From assembly GCF_008801405.1 (NCBI RefSeq), contig NZ_VZPV01000004.1, forward strand, positions 122,011 through 186,010: a stretch of 64,000 nt of DNA, written 5' to 3'. The DNA is from Ralstonia insidiosa (GTDB taxonomy: Bacteria; Pseudomonadota; Gammaproteobacteria; Burkholderiales; Burkholderiaceae). The position numbers were made by a program, and so were the translations under genes. The notes beneath the pieces are model-generated. The model saw only the letters and a list, made by a program, of their open reading frames with translations. It was not told the DNA's origin and did not search any database. This document shows, in pieces, positions 17,583 through 26,810 of the stretch (position 1 is the stretch's first letter; the number at the start of each line of letters is the position of its first letter).

Positions 17583-20162
17583 TCAGGCTTGCCAGGCGGC
17601 GCGGTGTTCCGGTGACGACCACACCGCCAAGTGCAGGGCCGACAGCGAGAACGGGTCCGACAGCAACACCAGCTTCTGTTTGCCCGTGAGCTTGTCAGGG
17701 CCGACCTCCAGCGCGTGACGCACCGTGGCTTCACGCACGGCGAGCAGACGGCGGTCGTGAGGGAAGCGCGTGGTGCCGATCGCGCACATCAACGCGTTGG
17801 TGACCGGGTCGACCACGGCCTGACGAAAATCGGGCGTGGGAGGCGCATTGCGCAGATGCTTGCGCGTGGCGCGCAGTTCGCGCGGTGGGCGCACTTCCTC
17901 GGGGATCATGAACAGGTGCAGACGACGCATGCGCCGGCCCAGACTCACGCGGCTCGAGAACACCGACAGTGGAATCGACACGATCAACGCACCCACCACG
18001 GGCGACAGCCACCACAGGAAGCTCGGGTTCAGCCAATACACGATCGCGGCCCAGACGATGCCGATCACGGTGTGCAAGCCGTGGCGGCGCACGGCGTCGC
18101 CCCAATGCGTCTGCGCGTCTTCACGCGGGGGCGATTTCCAATGCACCTTCCAGCCGAGGAACGCGGCCGTCACGAAGCGCGTGTGGAACAGCATGCGCAC
18201 CGGCGCGGCCAGCACCGAAAACGCCGCCTCGATCGCCATCGACAGCGCCAGATGGAGGGCGCCACCGAAGCGCTTCGGCCCTTGCGCCCACAGCACCAGC
18301 ACACTCAGGATCTTCGGCAGGAACAGCACGGTGGCGGTGGCTGAGAACAGCGCGGCGGCCTTTTCCGGGTGCCATTCCGGCCAAATCGGAAAGAGCTGGC
18401 GCGGCTGCGTGAAGTACTCCGGCGCGATCAGCGTGTGCTTGGCCAGCAACGCCGTCGACAGGATCAGAAACAGGAACCACAGCGGCGCCGACAGATACGC
18501 CATCACACCCGTGATGAACACCGCGCGGTGCACGCGGTGGAAGCCCGGCGCACCGAACAGGCGGAAGTTCATCAGGTTGCCATGGCACCAGCGGCGGTCG
18601 CGGCCCAGCTCGTCGAGCAGGTTGGGCGGCATCTCTTCATAGCTGCCGTCCAGGTCATAGGCGATCCACACGGCCCAGCCGGCGCGACGCATCAGAGCGG
18701 CTTCGACAAAGTCGTGCGACATGATCTCGCCCGAGAGCGAGCCCTTGCCCGGAATCGGCGCCAGCGCGCAGTGCTTGATGAATGGGTCGAGCCGGATGAT
18801 GGCGTTGTGGCCCCAGTAGTGCGATTCCCCAAGCTGCCAGTAGTGCAGGCCCGCCGTGAACAGCGGCCCGTACACGCGCGTGGCGAACTGCTGGATGCGC
18901 GCATACAGCGTGTCACGGCCGGCGGCGCGCGGCGCGGTCTGGATGATGCCGGCGGACGGTGCACCTTCCATCAGCTGCACCAGGCGCGTCAGGCAATCGC
19001 CGCTCATCACGCTGTCGGCGTCGAGCACGATCATGTAGCGGTACTTGCCTCCCCAGCGCCGGCAGAAATCGTCGATGTTGCCGCTCTTGCGCTTCACGCG
19101 GTGACGGCGCCAGCGGTAGAAGATGCGGCCAAAGCCATCGAGCGCGCGGCACAGGTGGAGCCACGCATCGGCTTCTGCGGTGCGCAGGTCCGGATCGCCG
19201 GAGTCCGACAGCACGAAGAAGTCGAAGTGCTCCAGATGTCCGGTGCGCTGCAACGATTCATACGTGGCGCGCAGCCCTGCGAACACGCGCTGCACATCTT
19301 CGTTGCAGATCGGCATGACGATGGCGGTGCGCGCATCGTCGGGAATCACGGCATCCGGCGCGGCGCGGCGCGAGATGACGAAGCGGTCGCCATGGAAGGC
19401 CAGCAGCAGGAAGCCGGTGATGGCCGTCCAGAAACCCGCTGACACCCAGCAGAACAGCACCGCAAACAGCACGATGATGATGGCTTCGAGCCAGTCGGCG
19501 CCGTGGTACGGCAGCACCGTGCTCATCGCCCAGGTGGCGGCGACGGTCTGCGCAATCATCAGCGCAAGCAGCGTCAGGCGACGGCGTGTGCCGACAAAGC
19601 GCCAGATACCTTTGGGGTCGGGCGAATCGGGTTTTTCGTAGGGCGTGGGCGCCTTGCCGCCGTGCTGCCAGCGGTGGATGGCATTGCGCATGCGCCAGAT
19701 CGGCCCGAGCACCCACGGCCACGGCACCATCGAGCGGCGGGCAGGCGTAGGGCCGGTGTCCAGGTGGATGCGGCCTGCGCTGTCGTGCGCAAGCGGCGGC
19801 GCAGGTTCGGCGGCGGGTTCCGTGGATGCGGCATCGGCGCGCGTGGCACCGTAGGCGGCGTCCAGGCGCGACCCCACTGATGCGTAAGCCGGGGCTGTTG
19901 CTTCGAGCGAGGTCGTCTGCGCCGGGTCGAGCTTGGCCAGCGCGCGGTGCAGTTTGGCCAGCGCCGCCGCATCGTCGTCACCCGCTGCAATGCCAGCGTC
20001 ACGCACCAGTGCAGCGCGAGCCTCGGCAGCCAGCGGGAGCGCTTCAAGATAGCGCTCGGCCACCGACTCGGGAGAGGGCATCGTGGTTGGGCTGGCGGAG
20101 GCGGCAGCGCCGCCATTCTGGGCTGTCGTCACGTTCAGCCCGGAGGTAGCAGGTAGCTCCAC
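17583..20162 (-). CDS. opgH: Glucans biosynthesis glucosyltransferase H
   Basis: 859-aa inner-membrane glucosyltransferase (GT2 family) that makes and exports the beta-1,2-glucan backbone of osmoregulated periplasmic glucans from UDP-glucose. Seen in order: a variable N-terminus, membrane helices (LTLLALMIAQTVAATWAM, AIIIVLFAVLFCWVSAGFW), the catalytic domain with VMPICNED, FVLSDSGD, VLDADSVMSGD and the product-site region GRDRRWCHGNL, then further helices. The GTG start at 20162 lies inside the end of opgG (28-nt overlap). A GTG at 20132, just after the opgG stop, is the alternative. Confidence 0.94.
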   Translation of the reverse strand: MELPATSGLNVTTAQNGGAAASASPTTMPSPESVAERYLEALPLAAEARAALVRDAGIAAGDDDAAALAKLHRALAKLDPAQTTSLEATAPAYASVGSRLDAAYGATRADAASTEPAAEPAPPLAHDSAGRIHLDTGPTPARRSMVPWPWVLGPIWRMRNAIHRWQHGGKAPTPYEKPDSPDPKGIWRFVGTRRRLTLLALMIAQTVAATWAMSTVLPYHGADWLEAIIIVLFAVLFCWVSAGFWTAITGFLLLAFHGDRFVISRRAAPDAVIPDDARTAIVMPICNEDVQRVFAGLRATYESLQRTGHLEHFDFFVLSDSGDPDLRTAEADAWLHLCRALDGFGRIFYRWRRHRVKRKSGNIDDFCRRWGGKYRYMIVLDADSVMSGDCLTRLVQLMEGAPSAGIIQTAPRAAGRDTLYARIQQFATRVYGPLFTAGLHYWQLGESHYWGHNAIIRLDPFIKHCALAPIPGKGSLSGEIMSHDFVEAALMRRAGWAVWIAYDLDGSYEEMPPNLLDELGRDRRWCHGNLMNFRLFGAPGFHRVHRAVFITGVMAYLSAPLWFLFLILSTALLAKHTLIAPEYFTQPRQLFPIWPEWHPEKAAALFSATATVLFLPKILSVLVLWAQGPKRFGGALHLALSMAIEAAFSVLAAPVRMLFHTRFVTAAFLGWKVHWKSPPREDAQTHWGDAVRRHGLHTVIGIVWAAIVYWLNPSFLWWLSPVVGALIVSIPLSVFSSRVSLGRRMRRLHLFMIPEEVRPPRELRATRKHLRNAPPTPDFRQAVVDPVTNALMCAIGTTRFPHDRRLLAVREATVRHALEVGPDKLTGKQKLVLLSDPFSLSALHLAVWSSPEHRAAWQA

Positions 20163-21778
20163 GTCTCAGAAATTCCGGTACCGCCGCTGCGCAGGTAACC
20201 GCGCAGCTCGATGGGTTTGTCGTCGTCGACCCGCTTGAGGCGCACAGTCACACGCCAGCCGCCGGTCGCGGTGTTGGGTTGGCCGAAGATCGATTCGATC
20301 TTGCCGTTGGCGTCTGCCGAGAACACCGGCTCGACTGGTGCGTTGGGCGCCAGCTTGGCCAGCGCCGGGCCTTCAAAGTCAACCACGAAGGCGATCGTGT
20401 CGTCGGGTTTGCGCTCATCCGGGCGCTTGGTGGTCCAGCCGTGCGAGCGGCGCGTCTGCGTGACCCACGACAGGGCCGGCTTCTTGTCGCCTTCCTTCTG
20501 CCACAGCAGACGGTATTCCAGGTTGAACGGCTGCTGCGGCTTGGGCGGGTTGTCCGGCACCCAGTAGGCGACCACGTTGTCGTTGGTCTCATCCGGCGTC
20601 GGAATCTGCACCAGTTCCACGCGGCCGGCGCCCCACTTGCCCACGGGCTCGACCCAGGTGCTCGGACGCAGCTCGTAGCGATCGCCGATCTCTTCGTAGC
20701 TGGAGAACGCGCGGTCACGCTGCATCAGGCCGAAGCCGCCCGGGTTGGTGGTCGAGAACGAGCTGACCAGCAGGCGCTTTGGGTTGGTCAGCGGACGCCA
20801 GATCCATTCGCCCGTGCCGGACAGCACCGACAGGCCGTCGGAGTCATGCACCTCGGGGCGGAAGTCCAGATTGGCGGCCGGCTGGTTCTCGCCAAAGAAG
20901 AACATGCTGGTGAGCGGGGCGATGGCCAGCTTGCTGACGTTTTCGCGCATGTAGACCTGCGCCTTCACGTCGACCACCGTATCGGTGCCCGGCTTGATGA
21001 CGAAGCGGTACGCACCCGTGGCGCGGCGCGAGTTCAGCAGCGCGTAGACCGTCAGCTCCTTGGCGTTGGCCGCCGGGCGTTCGATCCAGAAATCAGTGAA
21101 GCGGGGGAATTCCTCGCCCGAGTTGAGTGCGGTGTCGATGGCCAGGCCACGTGCAGAGAGGCCGTAGACCTGGTTTTTGCCGATCGCGCGGAAGTACGAC
21201 GCGCCCAGGAAGACGATCACTTCGTCCTTGTACTTGGGCGTGTTCATTGCGTAGTGCACGCGGAAGCCGGCAAAGCCCAGGTGCTGCAACTGCTTGGCAT
21301 CCAGCTTGACCGGGCCGTAGTCGAACAGGCGCGGGTCGAAGCGGATCTCGCGCACGCCCGCCGGCGAGACCTCGTTGATCTTCACCGGCTGGTCGTAATA
21401 CGAGCCCTCATGAAAGAAGCCGAGTTCGAACGGCAGCTTATCTTTGCGCCAATAGGCTTGATCCGACTTGAAGCGGATTTCGCGGTACTGGTCGTAGCGG
21501 AGTTCGCGCAACTGGCGCGGCAGCGTCTCGGCGGGCGCCTGGTACGGCTTGGCTGCCAGTTGCTTGGCGCGCACGGCCACGTCATTGAGGCCGAAGGCCA
21601 GTGCCGCATGTGCCGAAGCCAGTGCCAGCAGGCCTACAGCCAGCCGTGCATAGCCGGCAAGCGAGCGGGCCGGGCGGGATGGGCTGGAATGGAAGGGAAC
21701 AGCGTCGGGAGTGTTCAAAATGAGATCGCGTACTGTGCGGCAGGTTGGAGGAAAGTGACGCTTGGGCCTGCCGATCAT
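20135..21778 (-). CDS. opgG: Glucans biosynthesis protein G
   Basis: 547-aa periplasmic protein needed for osmoregulated periplasmic glucan synthesis, acting with OpgH on the backbone. An extended N-terminus precedes a signal (ARLAVGLLALASAHAALA), then the mature start FGLNDVAVRAKQLA and the OpgG domain (LRYDQYREIRFKSDQAYWR, PFELGFFHEG, ASYFRAIGKNQVYGLSARGLAIDT). ATG 21778 follows a G-rich ribosome site; a later start is possible. It is the first gene of opgGH. Confidence 0.94.
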   Translation of the reverse strand: MIGRPKRHFPPTCRTVRDLILNTPDAVPFHSSPSRPARSLAGYARLAVGLLALASAHAALAFGLNDVAVRAKQLAAKPYQAPAETLPRQLRELRYDQYREIRFKSDQAYWRKDKLPFELGFFHEGSYYDQPVKINEVSPAGVREIRFDPRLFDYGPVKLDAKQLQHLGFAGFRVHYAMNTPKYKDEVIVFLGASYFRAIGKNQVYGLSARGLAIDTALNSGEEFPRFTDFWIERPAANAKELTVYALLNSRRATGAYRFVIKPGTDTVVDVKAQVYMRENVSKLAIAPLTSMFFFGENQPAANLDFRPEVHDSDGLSVLSGTGEWIWRPLTNPKRLLVSSFSTTNPGGFGLMQRDRAFSSYEEIGDRYELRPSTWVEPVGKWGAGRVELVQIPTPDETNDNVVAYWVPDNPPKPQQPFNLEYRLLWQKEGDKKPALSWVTQTRRSHGWTTKRPDERKPDDTIAFVVDFEGPALAKLAPNAPVEPVFSADANGKIESIFGQPNTATGGWRVTVRLKRVDDDKPIELRGYLRSGGTGISETWSYLLPPG

Positions 21779-22022
21779 TCGTCTGTGCCCCCAGGATTTT
21801 ACCCGCCGGACCTTTATGAGATCAAAACCGGCAACATTTTGATAACGTTTCCGCCGGTATTCCGCCTATAAACGCGTCAAGTTGCGTGTAAACCTCGTCT
21901 TTTCGTTGGGCCAGCCTTTCGGGCGGGGGAACGCGACCCCGCTCGTTGGGTCAGATCCGCGTTCGCCATTGTGCATCCTGCGCGCGTGGCACACTCTCGG
22001 CTCTTTCCTTCATGGAGTTCGC

Positions 22023-22748
22023 ATGACTTGCTGGACGCACGGCGCGGTAGCGCTCGTTTTCTCGACCTCGCTGCTGGCGCCGGTGGCGTTTGCTGCACCT
22101 GCGGCCAAGGCGGCTCCGAAGGCGGAGGCACAGGCCAAGGCGGTGCGCGACCCGGGCGATGTGGCCGTGCTGCTTGATGCCTTCCCGCTCGGCAAGCCGC
22201 TGCGCAAGCTGCCTTCGTGTGAGGACGTGCGTAGTGCAGGCGGCAAGGACGTCTCCGAATACTGTTCCGACACGCTGGAATCGCATGGCCGCACGCGTTC
22301 GCTGGGCGTGCCGTCGGGCAAGCGGCCTGAGTTGATGGATGGCCCGCAGGCGGTGCTGCTGATTGACCAGGATGGCAACATCGCCGGCATGTTCGTGCCC
22401 ACGCGTGGTGTCGATACGGAGCAGCGCGTGTTCCAGGCGCTGTCCGATCGCTACGGCAAGCCTGCGCAGGAAGGCAAGGCGCCGCTCAAGCTGAAGTCGG
22501 GCAAGACGGTCGATTCGCTGCGCGCGCGCTGGGCAGGGCATCAGACTGTCGTGACGATGTATGCGATTCCCGAAGAGCCGCAGAACGGCACGGTGGAATT
22601 CCTCTGGTCACCGCGCGCGGGTGCGGTGATGGATCAGATGCGTGCGGACGTGGACCCGGATGCCCCCAAGCCGGCTTCGGACGTGGCCGCTTCTGCGCCT
22701 GCCGCGGCAGCTAAGCCCGCCGCAGGGAAGCCGACGCCACGGAAGTGA
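22023..22748 (+). CDS. Exported protein of unknown function
   Basis: 241 aa with a signal peptide (MTCWTHGAVALVFSTSLLAPVAFA) and an Ala/Lys-rich linker, followed by a globular region with the sequence VLLDAFPLGKPLRKLPSCEDV and two Cys (in SCED and EYCSD) that could form a disulfide. The C-terminus is an Ala/Pro tail. ATG 22023 has GGAG 8 nt upstream. I recognise no family. It sits between the opgG promoter and a small lipoprotein gene. Confidence 0.75.
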   Translation: MTCWTHGAVALVFSTSLLAPVAFAAPAAKAAPKAEAQAKAVRDPGDVAVLLDAFPLGKPLRKLPSCEDVRSAGGKDVSEYCSDTLESHGRTRSLGVPSGKRPELMDGPQAVLLIDQDGNIAGMFVPTRGVDTEQRVFQALSDRYGKPAQEGKAPLKLKSGKTVDSLRARWAGHQTVVTMYAIPEEPQNGTVEFLWSPRAGAVMDQMRADVDPDAPKPASDVAASAPAAAAKPAAGKPTPRK

Positions 22749-22760
22749 CCTCTCGGGGAT

Positions 22761-22778
22761 TACGAACACACGTTCGTA
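22761..22778. repeat. Short perfect inverted repeat downstream of exported-protein gene
   Basis: TACGAAC (22761-22767) and GTTCGTA (22772-22778) are perfect arms around ACAC, 12 bases past the stop codon. It may form a stem that ends the upstream message, although there is no T run. Confidence 0.35.
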
Positions 22779-22878
22779 GTCTCCGGTTACAACCCTTACA
22801 CCCGCATGACCCCGGCGTCGCGTGGCGGCGCTTATAACGTCCGCATGGCCTCATTGGAGGGGCCAAAGGACGCTAATC

Positions 22879-23064
22879 ATGAAAATCGTGGCTCTGGCCT
22901 CGCTTCTTGCACTGTCGGCCGCGACGCTTGGGGGGTGTGCGGTGTATCCGGCACCGGTGGCAGTTGCGCCTGCACCGGTCTATGCGGCGCCGGCCTATCC
23001 GGCCTACTACGGCGGGTACGGCTATTGGGGGCCGTCGGTGTACTTCAACTATCACCACCGCTGA
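22879..23064 (+). CDS. Small Pro/Tyr-rich lipoprotein
   Basis: 61 aa. The signal ends in the lipobox T-L-G-G-C; the mature part is a short run of A-P-V-Y/A-P-A-Y repeats and Gly-Tyr (YYGGYGYWG) ending in FNYHHR. ATG 22879 has AAAGGA upstream and a TATAAC box about 45 bases before it. Function unknown; likely an outer-membrane-anchored structural or stress peptide. Similar repeat style to the 103-aa protein at 17074. Confidence 0.7.
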   Translation: MKIVALASLLALSAATLGGCAVYPAPVAVAPAPVYAAPAYPAYYGGYGYWGPSVYFNYHHR

Positions 23065-23083
23065 TCGGCGGCGCGCAGGTGAG

Positions 23084-23707
23084 CTAGCCCGCTGAATGCA
23101 GCCCTGGCCAGCCCGGCGCCAGCGTCTGCGGCAGGCCCAGCAAATCGAGCACGCGCCCGACTGTGTGGTCGACCAGGTCGTCGATGGTCTTGGGGCGCTG
23201 GTAGAAGCCCGGCACGGGCGGGAAGACGATGCCGCCCATCTCGGTGACGGCCGTCATGTTGCGCAGGTGCGCGAGGTTCAGCGGCGTTTCGCGCACCATC
23301 AGGATCAGGCGGCGGCGCTCCTTGAGCGTCACGTCTGCCGCGCGGGCGATGAGGTTGTCCGACAGGCCGTGCGCGACGGCTGCCAGCGTCCGCATCGAAC
23401 ACGGCGCCACCACCATTGCCTCGGCAGAAAACGAACCGCTCGCGATGGTCGCGCCGATGTCGCGCACGTTGTGCACCACGTGCGCAAGTGCTTCCACTTC
23501 TTCGCGCGCCATGTGCAGCTCGTGCTGCACGTTCATCAGCCCTGCCGGAGACATCAGCAGGTGCGATTCCACCCCCGCGGATTCACGCAGGCCCTGCAAC
23601 ACCTGCAGCAGCCGCACGCCATAAATTGCCCCCGACGCGCCCGTGATCGCCACGATGATGCGGCGCGCACGTGGCGTTTCGGTCGAGGCGGTTGCTGGCA
23701 AGGTCAC
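23084..23707 (-). CDS. ubiX: Flavin prenyltransferase UbiX
   Basis: 207 aa. UbiX joins dimethylallyl phosphate to FMN to make the prenylated flavin used by the UbiD decarboxylase in ubiquinone synthesis. Family marks are IIVAITGASGAIYGVRLL at the N-terminus, MVVAPCSMRTLAAVAHGLSDNLIARAADV and the C-terminal MGGIVFPPVPGFYQRPKTIDDLVDHTVGRVLDLLG region. It is the last gene of the minus-strand hemA/prfA/prmC/grxD/ubiX group. Confidence 0.94.
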   Translation of the reverse strand: MTLPATASTETPRARRIIVAITGASGAIYGVRLLQVLQGLRESAGVESHLLMSPAGLMNVQHELHMAREEVEALAHVVHNVRDIGATIASGSFSAEAMVVAPCSMRTLAAVAHGLSDNLIARAADVTLKERRRLILMVRETPLNLAHLRNMTAVTEMGGIVFPPVPGFYQRPKTIDDLVDHTVGRVLDLLGLPQTLAPGWPGLHSAG

Positions 23708-23739
23708 GCTGAAATGAGGACGCGGATGGCGATCGGCAA

Positions 23740-24051
23740 TCAGGCCGCCAGCAGCGGCTGCAGTTCACCGCTCTGGTACATCTCCATCATGATGTCCGAA
23801 CCGCCGATGAATTCGCCCTTGACGTAGAGCTGCGGAATGGTCGGCCAGTTGGCGTAGTCCTTGATGCCCTGGCGGATTTCGTCGTCTTCCAGCACGTTGA
23901 CGGTGTGCGGCTTGTCCACGCCGCAGGCCTTCAGGATCTGGATGGCGCGGCCCGAGAAGCCGCACATCGGAAATTGCGCCGTGCCCTTCATGAAGAGGAC
24001 GACGGGGTGACCTTTGACGATCTGGTCGATTTTTTCGTGCGTGGTGCTCAT
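23740..24051 (-). CDS. grxD: Monothiol glutaredoxin (Grx4 type)
   Basis: 103-aa cytosolic glutaredoxin with the monothiol active site CGFS (Cys 30) after MKGTAQFPM, the glutathione-binding T-I-P-Q region (NWPTIPQLYVKGEFIGGSDI) and the family's usual length. Grx4-type proteins carry 2Fe-2S clusters together with BolA proteins. It is downstream of prmC and upstream of ubiX on the same strand. Confidence 0.95.
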   Translation of the reverse strand: MSTTHEKIDQIVKGHPVVLFMKGTAQFPMCGFSGRAIQILKACGVDKPHTVNVLEDDEIRQGIKDYANWPTIPQLYVKGEFIGGSDIMMEMYQSGELQPLLAA

Positions 24052-24152
24052 GGGGAGACTCGATTCGATTTGGGGTGCGATTGGGGAGCAGCAGGACGCC
24101 GCGTCCGCATTGGAAAACTTCTCTATTTTAGCGAGATTCGGTCTGCGCCGTT

Positions 24153-25019
24153 TTAAGCCGCTGGGCGGCGCCCGCCGCTGCAGCGGTCGTGACCGGCCAA
24201 GTCCTGCGCGGTGAAGACGTCGGCAAAGCCCGCCTCCGTCAGCAATGTGCGCACGGCCTCGCCCTGATCGTAGCCGTGTTCGAGCAGCAGCCAGCCGTCG
24301 GCCGCCAAGCGCGCCGGGGCACCGGTGACGATGGCGCGCAGGTGGCGCAGGCCGTCGTCGTGATCGGTGAGGGCGCTGGCGGGTTCGAAGCGCAGATCGC
24401 CCTGGCCGAGGTGTTCATCGGTCGCGGCGATGTACGGCGGGTTGCTGACGATCAGATCGAAGGCGTGTGGCGCGTCGGCTTCGGCCAGTGCACCGTACCA
24501 GTCGCCCAGCGCGGCACGCAGATTCGTGGCGCCGAGCGCTTGCGCGTTGCCCATCGCCACAGCCAGTGCGTCGGCGGATGCATCGGTGGCCCATACGCGT
24601 GCATCGCGGCGCGCGAGCGCAATGGTGATGGCGATGATGCCGCTACCGGTGCCCATGTCCAACACGTCAGGGGCGTCGCGGTCTTCGATGCGATCCAGTG
24701 CCTGTTCGACCAGCAGTTCCGTATCGGGACGCGGGATCAGCACGGCCGGCGTTACCTTGAACGTGCGACCGAAGAATTCGCGCTCGCCCAGCAGGTAGGC
24801 CATCGGCTCACCAGCCAGGCGGCGTGCGGCGAGTTCGCTGATCTGTTGGCGCACGGCTTCGTCGATGCCATAGGTGTCTTGCGTGATGAGCTGCACGCGC
24901 GATAGTCCCGTCGCGTGCGAGACCAGCATGCGTGCTTCCAGCGCGGGCAGGCCGCTGCGGGCAAGCGCAGCCAAGGTCACGGCGACGGTAGAAAGCGAAT
25001 CGGGCGAGAGCGCGGACAC
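24153..25019 (-). CDS. prmC: Peptide chain release factor N5-glutamine methyltransferase
   Basis: About 288 aa. PrmC methylates the Gln of the GGQ motif of release factors such as PrfA, encoded upstream. Seen: an N-terminal helical domain (LPALEARMLVSHATGLSR), the SAM-binding VLDMGTGSGIIAI and the catalytic SNPPYI motif. The frame is open far upstream across the lipoprotein gene, so the start is uncertain. I chose GTG 25019, which gives a family-like length and lies after the lipoprotein terminator. Confidence 0.9.
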   Translation of the reverse strand: MSALSPDSLSTVAVTLAALARSGLPALEARMLVSHATGLSRVQLITQDTYGIDEAVRQQISELAARRLAGEPMAYLLGEREFFGRTFKVTPAVLIPRPDTELLVEQALDRIEDRDAPDVLDMGTGSGIIAITIALARRDARVWATDASADALAVAMGNAQALGATNLRAALGDWYGALAEADAPHAFDLIVSNPPYIAATDEHLGQGDLRFEPASALTDHDDGLRHLRAIVTGAPARLAADGWLLLEHGYDQGEAVRTLLTEAGFADVFTAQDLAGHDRCSGGRRPAA

Positions 25020-25053
25020 GGGGCAGGGTAGGCGTGATCGGGCCGCCAAAATA

Positions 25054-25087
25054 ACACGGGCCCGCGTCGTGTGGCGCGGGCCCGTGT
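25054..25087 (-). terminator. Strong terminator between lipoprotein gene and prmC
   Basis: A perfect 13-bp stem: ACACGGGCCCGCG (25054-25066) with CGCGGGCCCGTGT (25075-25087) around an 8-nt loop. On the minus strand it is followed by TTATTTT. It ends the lipoprotein message and lies only 34 bases before the prmC start. Confidence 0.8.
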
Positions 25088-25107
25088 GAGGTGTGGCGCA
25101 GAGCGGG

Positions 25108-25443
25108 TTACGGCTTCTTGGCGCCCTCGACTTCCTTGGTGGTGGCGTCGATGGCCTTGTTCGTGGCTTCCTGGCCGGCTGCCACCGCGCTCGATACGGC
25201 GGCCTTCGTGTTTGAGGCTGCGTCCAGCAGGCTGGTCTTGGCGGCTTCCTTGGCCTGGTCCGCGGCTTCAGTGGCCTTGCCGGCGGCATTGCTTGCGCTG
25301 TCGACGGCGCTCTTGGCGGCATCGGCCGATTGTTGGATCGCATTCTTGGCGGCGTCAGCCGGGGCTTCGTCCTTCTTGCCGCAGGCGGCCAGGCCGAGGG
25401 CGAGGGTGGTGGCAACGGTGATGGCCAGCAGTTGGGTACGCAT
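25108..25443 (-). CDS. Ala/Lys-rich helical lipoprotein
   Basis: 111 aa. The lipobox L-A-A-C is followed by KKDEAPADAAKNA and a long run of A, K, S, T, D and E with about 11-residue spacing (AADQAKEAAKTS, ATEAA, SAVDSASNAAGKA), which predicts an amphipathic alpha-helix like LEA-type or murein-lipoprotein-like proteins. Location should be the inner face of the outer membrane or the periplasm. It has its own upstream gap of 190 bases and a downstream terminator, so it is an independent unit placed between prfA and prmC. Function unknown. Confidence 0.75.
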   Translation of the reverse strand: MRTQLLAITVATTLALGLAACGKKDEAPADAAKNAIQQSADAAKSAVDSASNAAGKATEAADQAKEAAKTSLLDAASNTKAAVSSAVAAGQEATNKAIDATTKEVEGAKKP

Positions 25444-25632
25444 GGAGATTCTCCTAATCGTCGTGGTGGTTGCCGCGCCTGTCAGGGGAAGATGACCGCC
25501 GGGTGCGACCGGCGGCGCACTCGGCGCGATCGAAGTCGATTATAGGAACGGGCGGTCGACACGCCACCGCGCAAAGCTGTATCAAACGCAAGCGAATGTT
25601 ACGAAATGGCCGCTTTTTAACAATCGGGCGCG

Positions 25633-26715
25633 TTAGATGTCCTCGCCCAGTGCAGCAAGCTGCTCGGCTTGGTGCTCGGCGGCCAGTGCGCCCACCAGTT
25701 CATCCAAGTCGCCGTCCATGATCGCGTCGATCTTGTACAGCGTCAGGTTGATGCGGTGGTCGGTCACACGGCCCTGCGGGAAGTTGTACGTGCGGATGCG
25801 GTCGGAGCGGTCGCCTGAGCCGATCAGGCTCTTGCGGGCGCTGGCCTCCTTGGCCTGTGCCTCGCGCTCCTGGCGGTCTTTCAGGCGGGCGGCCAGGACT
25901 TGCATGGCGCGGTCCTTGTTGCGGTGCTGGCTGCGGTCGTCCTGGCACTCCACCACCAGGCCGGTCGGCAGGTGGGTGATGCGCACGGCCGAGTCCGTCT
26001 TGTTGATGTGCTGACCGCCCGCGCCGGATGCGCGGAACGTGTCGATGCGCAGGTCCGCCGGGTTGATCTGGATGTCAGCCAGCGCATCGGCCTCGGGCAT
26101 CACGGCCACGGTGCAGGCGGAGGTATGGATGCGCCCCTGCGCCTCGGTGGCTGGCACGCGCTGCACGCGGTGGCCGCCCGATTCGAACTTCAGCCGCGAA
26201 TATGCGCCTTCGCCCACCAGCCGCGCGATCACTTCCTTGTAGCCGCCCAGGTCCGACGGCGATTCGCTGACAATCTCCACCTGCCAGCGCTGGCGCTCGG
26301 CAAAGCGCGTGTACATGCGCAGCAGGTCGCCCGCGAAGAGCGCGGATTCATCGCCGCCCGTGCCCGCGCGGATTTCCACGAAGATGTTGCGGTGGTCGTT
26401 CGGGTCTTTGGGCAGCAGCAGGCGCTGCAGTTCGCCTTCGAGTGCCTCAAGCCGTTCGCGCGCGGCACGGAGTTCGTCTTCGGCAAACGCCTTCATGTCC
26501 GGATCGCCCAGCAGCTCCTGCGCGGTGGCAATGTCGTCCTCAGCCTGCTTCCACGCCGCGAACTGTGCGACCACGGGTTCCAGCTCGGCGTGTTCACGCG
26601 TGAGCTTGCGGTATTGGTCGAGGTTGGCGGTGGCGTCTTCGCGCGCGAGCAGCGCGTTGATTTCGATGATGCGCTCGGCCAGTTGGTCGAGCTTGGACAG
26701 CATGCTGGGCTTCAT
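25633..26715 (-). CDS. prfA: Peptide chain release factor 1
   Basis: 360 aa, the normal RF1 length. It reads UAA/UAG stop codons and triggers peptide release. The codon-reading P-A-T motif (188-190) and the catalytic GGQ (233-235, within ASGAGGQHINKTDSAVR) are intact. Gln 235 is the residue methylated by PrmC, encoded two genes downstream. hemA lies directly upstream on the same strand with a 95-base gap. Confidence 0.97.
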   Translation of the reverse strand: MKPSMLSKLDQLAERIIEINALLAREDATANLDQYRKLTREHAELEPVVAQFAAWKQAEDDIATAQELLGDPDMKAFAEDELRAARERLEALEGELQRLLLPKDPNDHRNIFVEIRAGTGGDESALFAGDLLRMYTRFAERQRWQVEIVSESPSDLGGYKEVIARLVGEGAYSRLKFESGGHRVQRVPATEAQGRIHTSACTVAVMPEADALADIQINPADLRIDTFRASGAGGQHINKTDSAVRITHLPTGLVVECQDDRSQHRNKDRAMQVLAARLKDRQEREAQAKEASARKSLIGSGDRSDRIRTYNFPQGRVTDHRINLTLYKIDAIMDGDLDELVGALAAEHQAEQLAALGEDI

Positions 26716-26810
26716 TCGGGCAGTCGCTGGTGGAAACGCTAAGGCGAGGGCGGCGCAGGATACCGCACCGGAACATGCGCCACGGATGGGCGCGTGCGGA
26801 CGAGGCGCCG

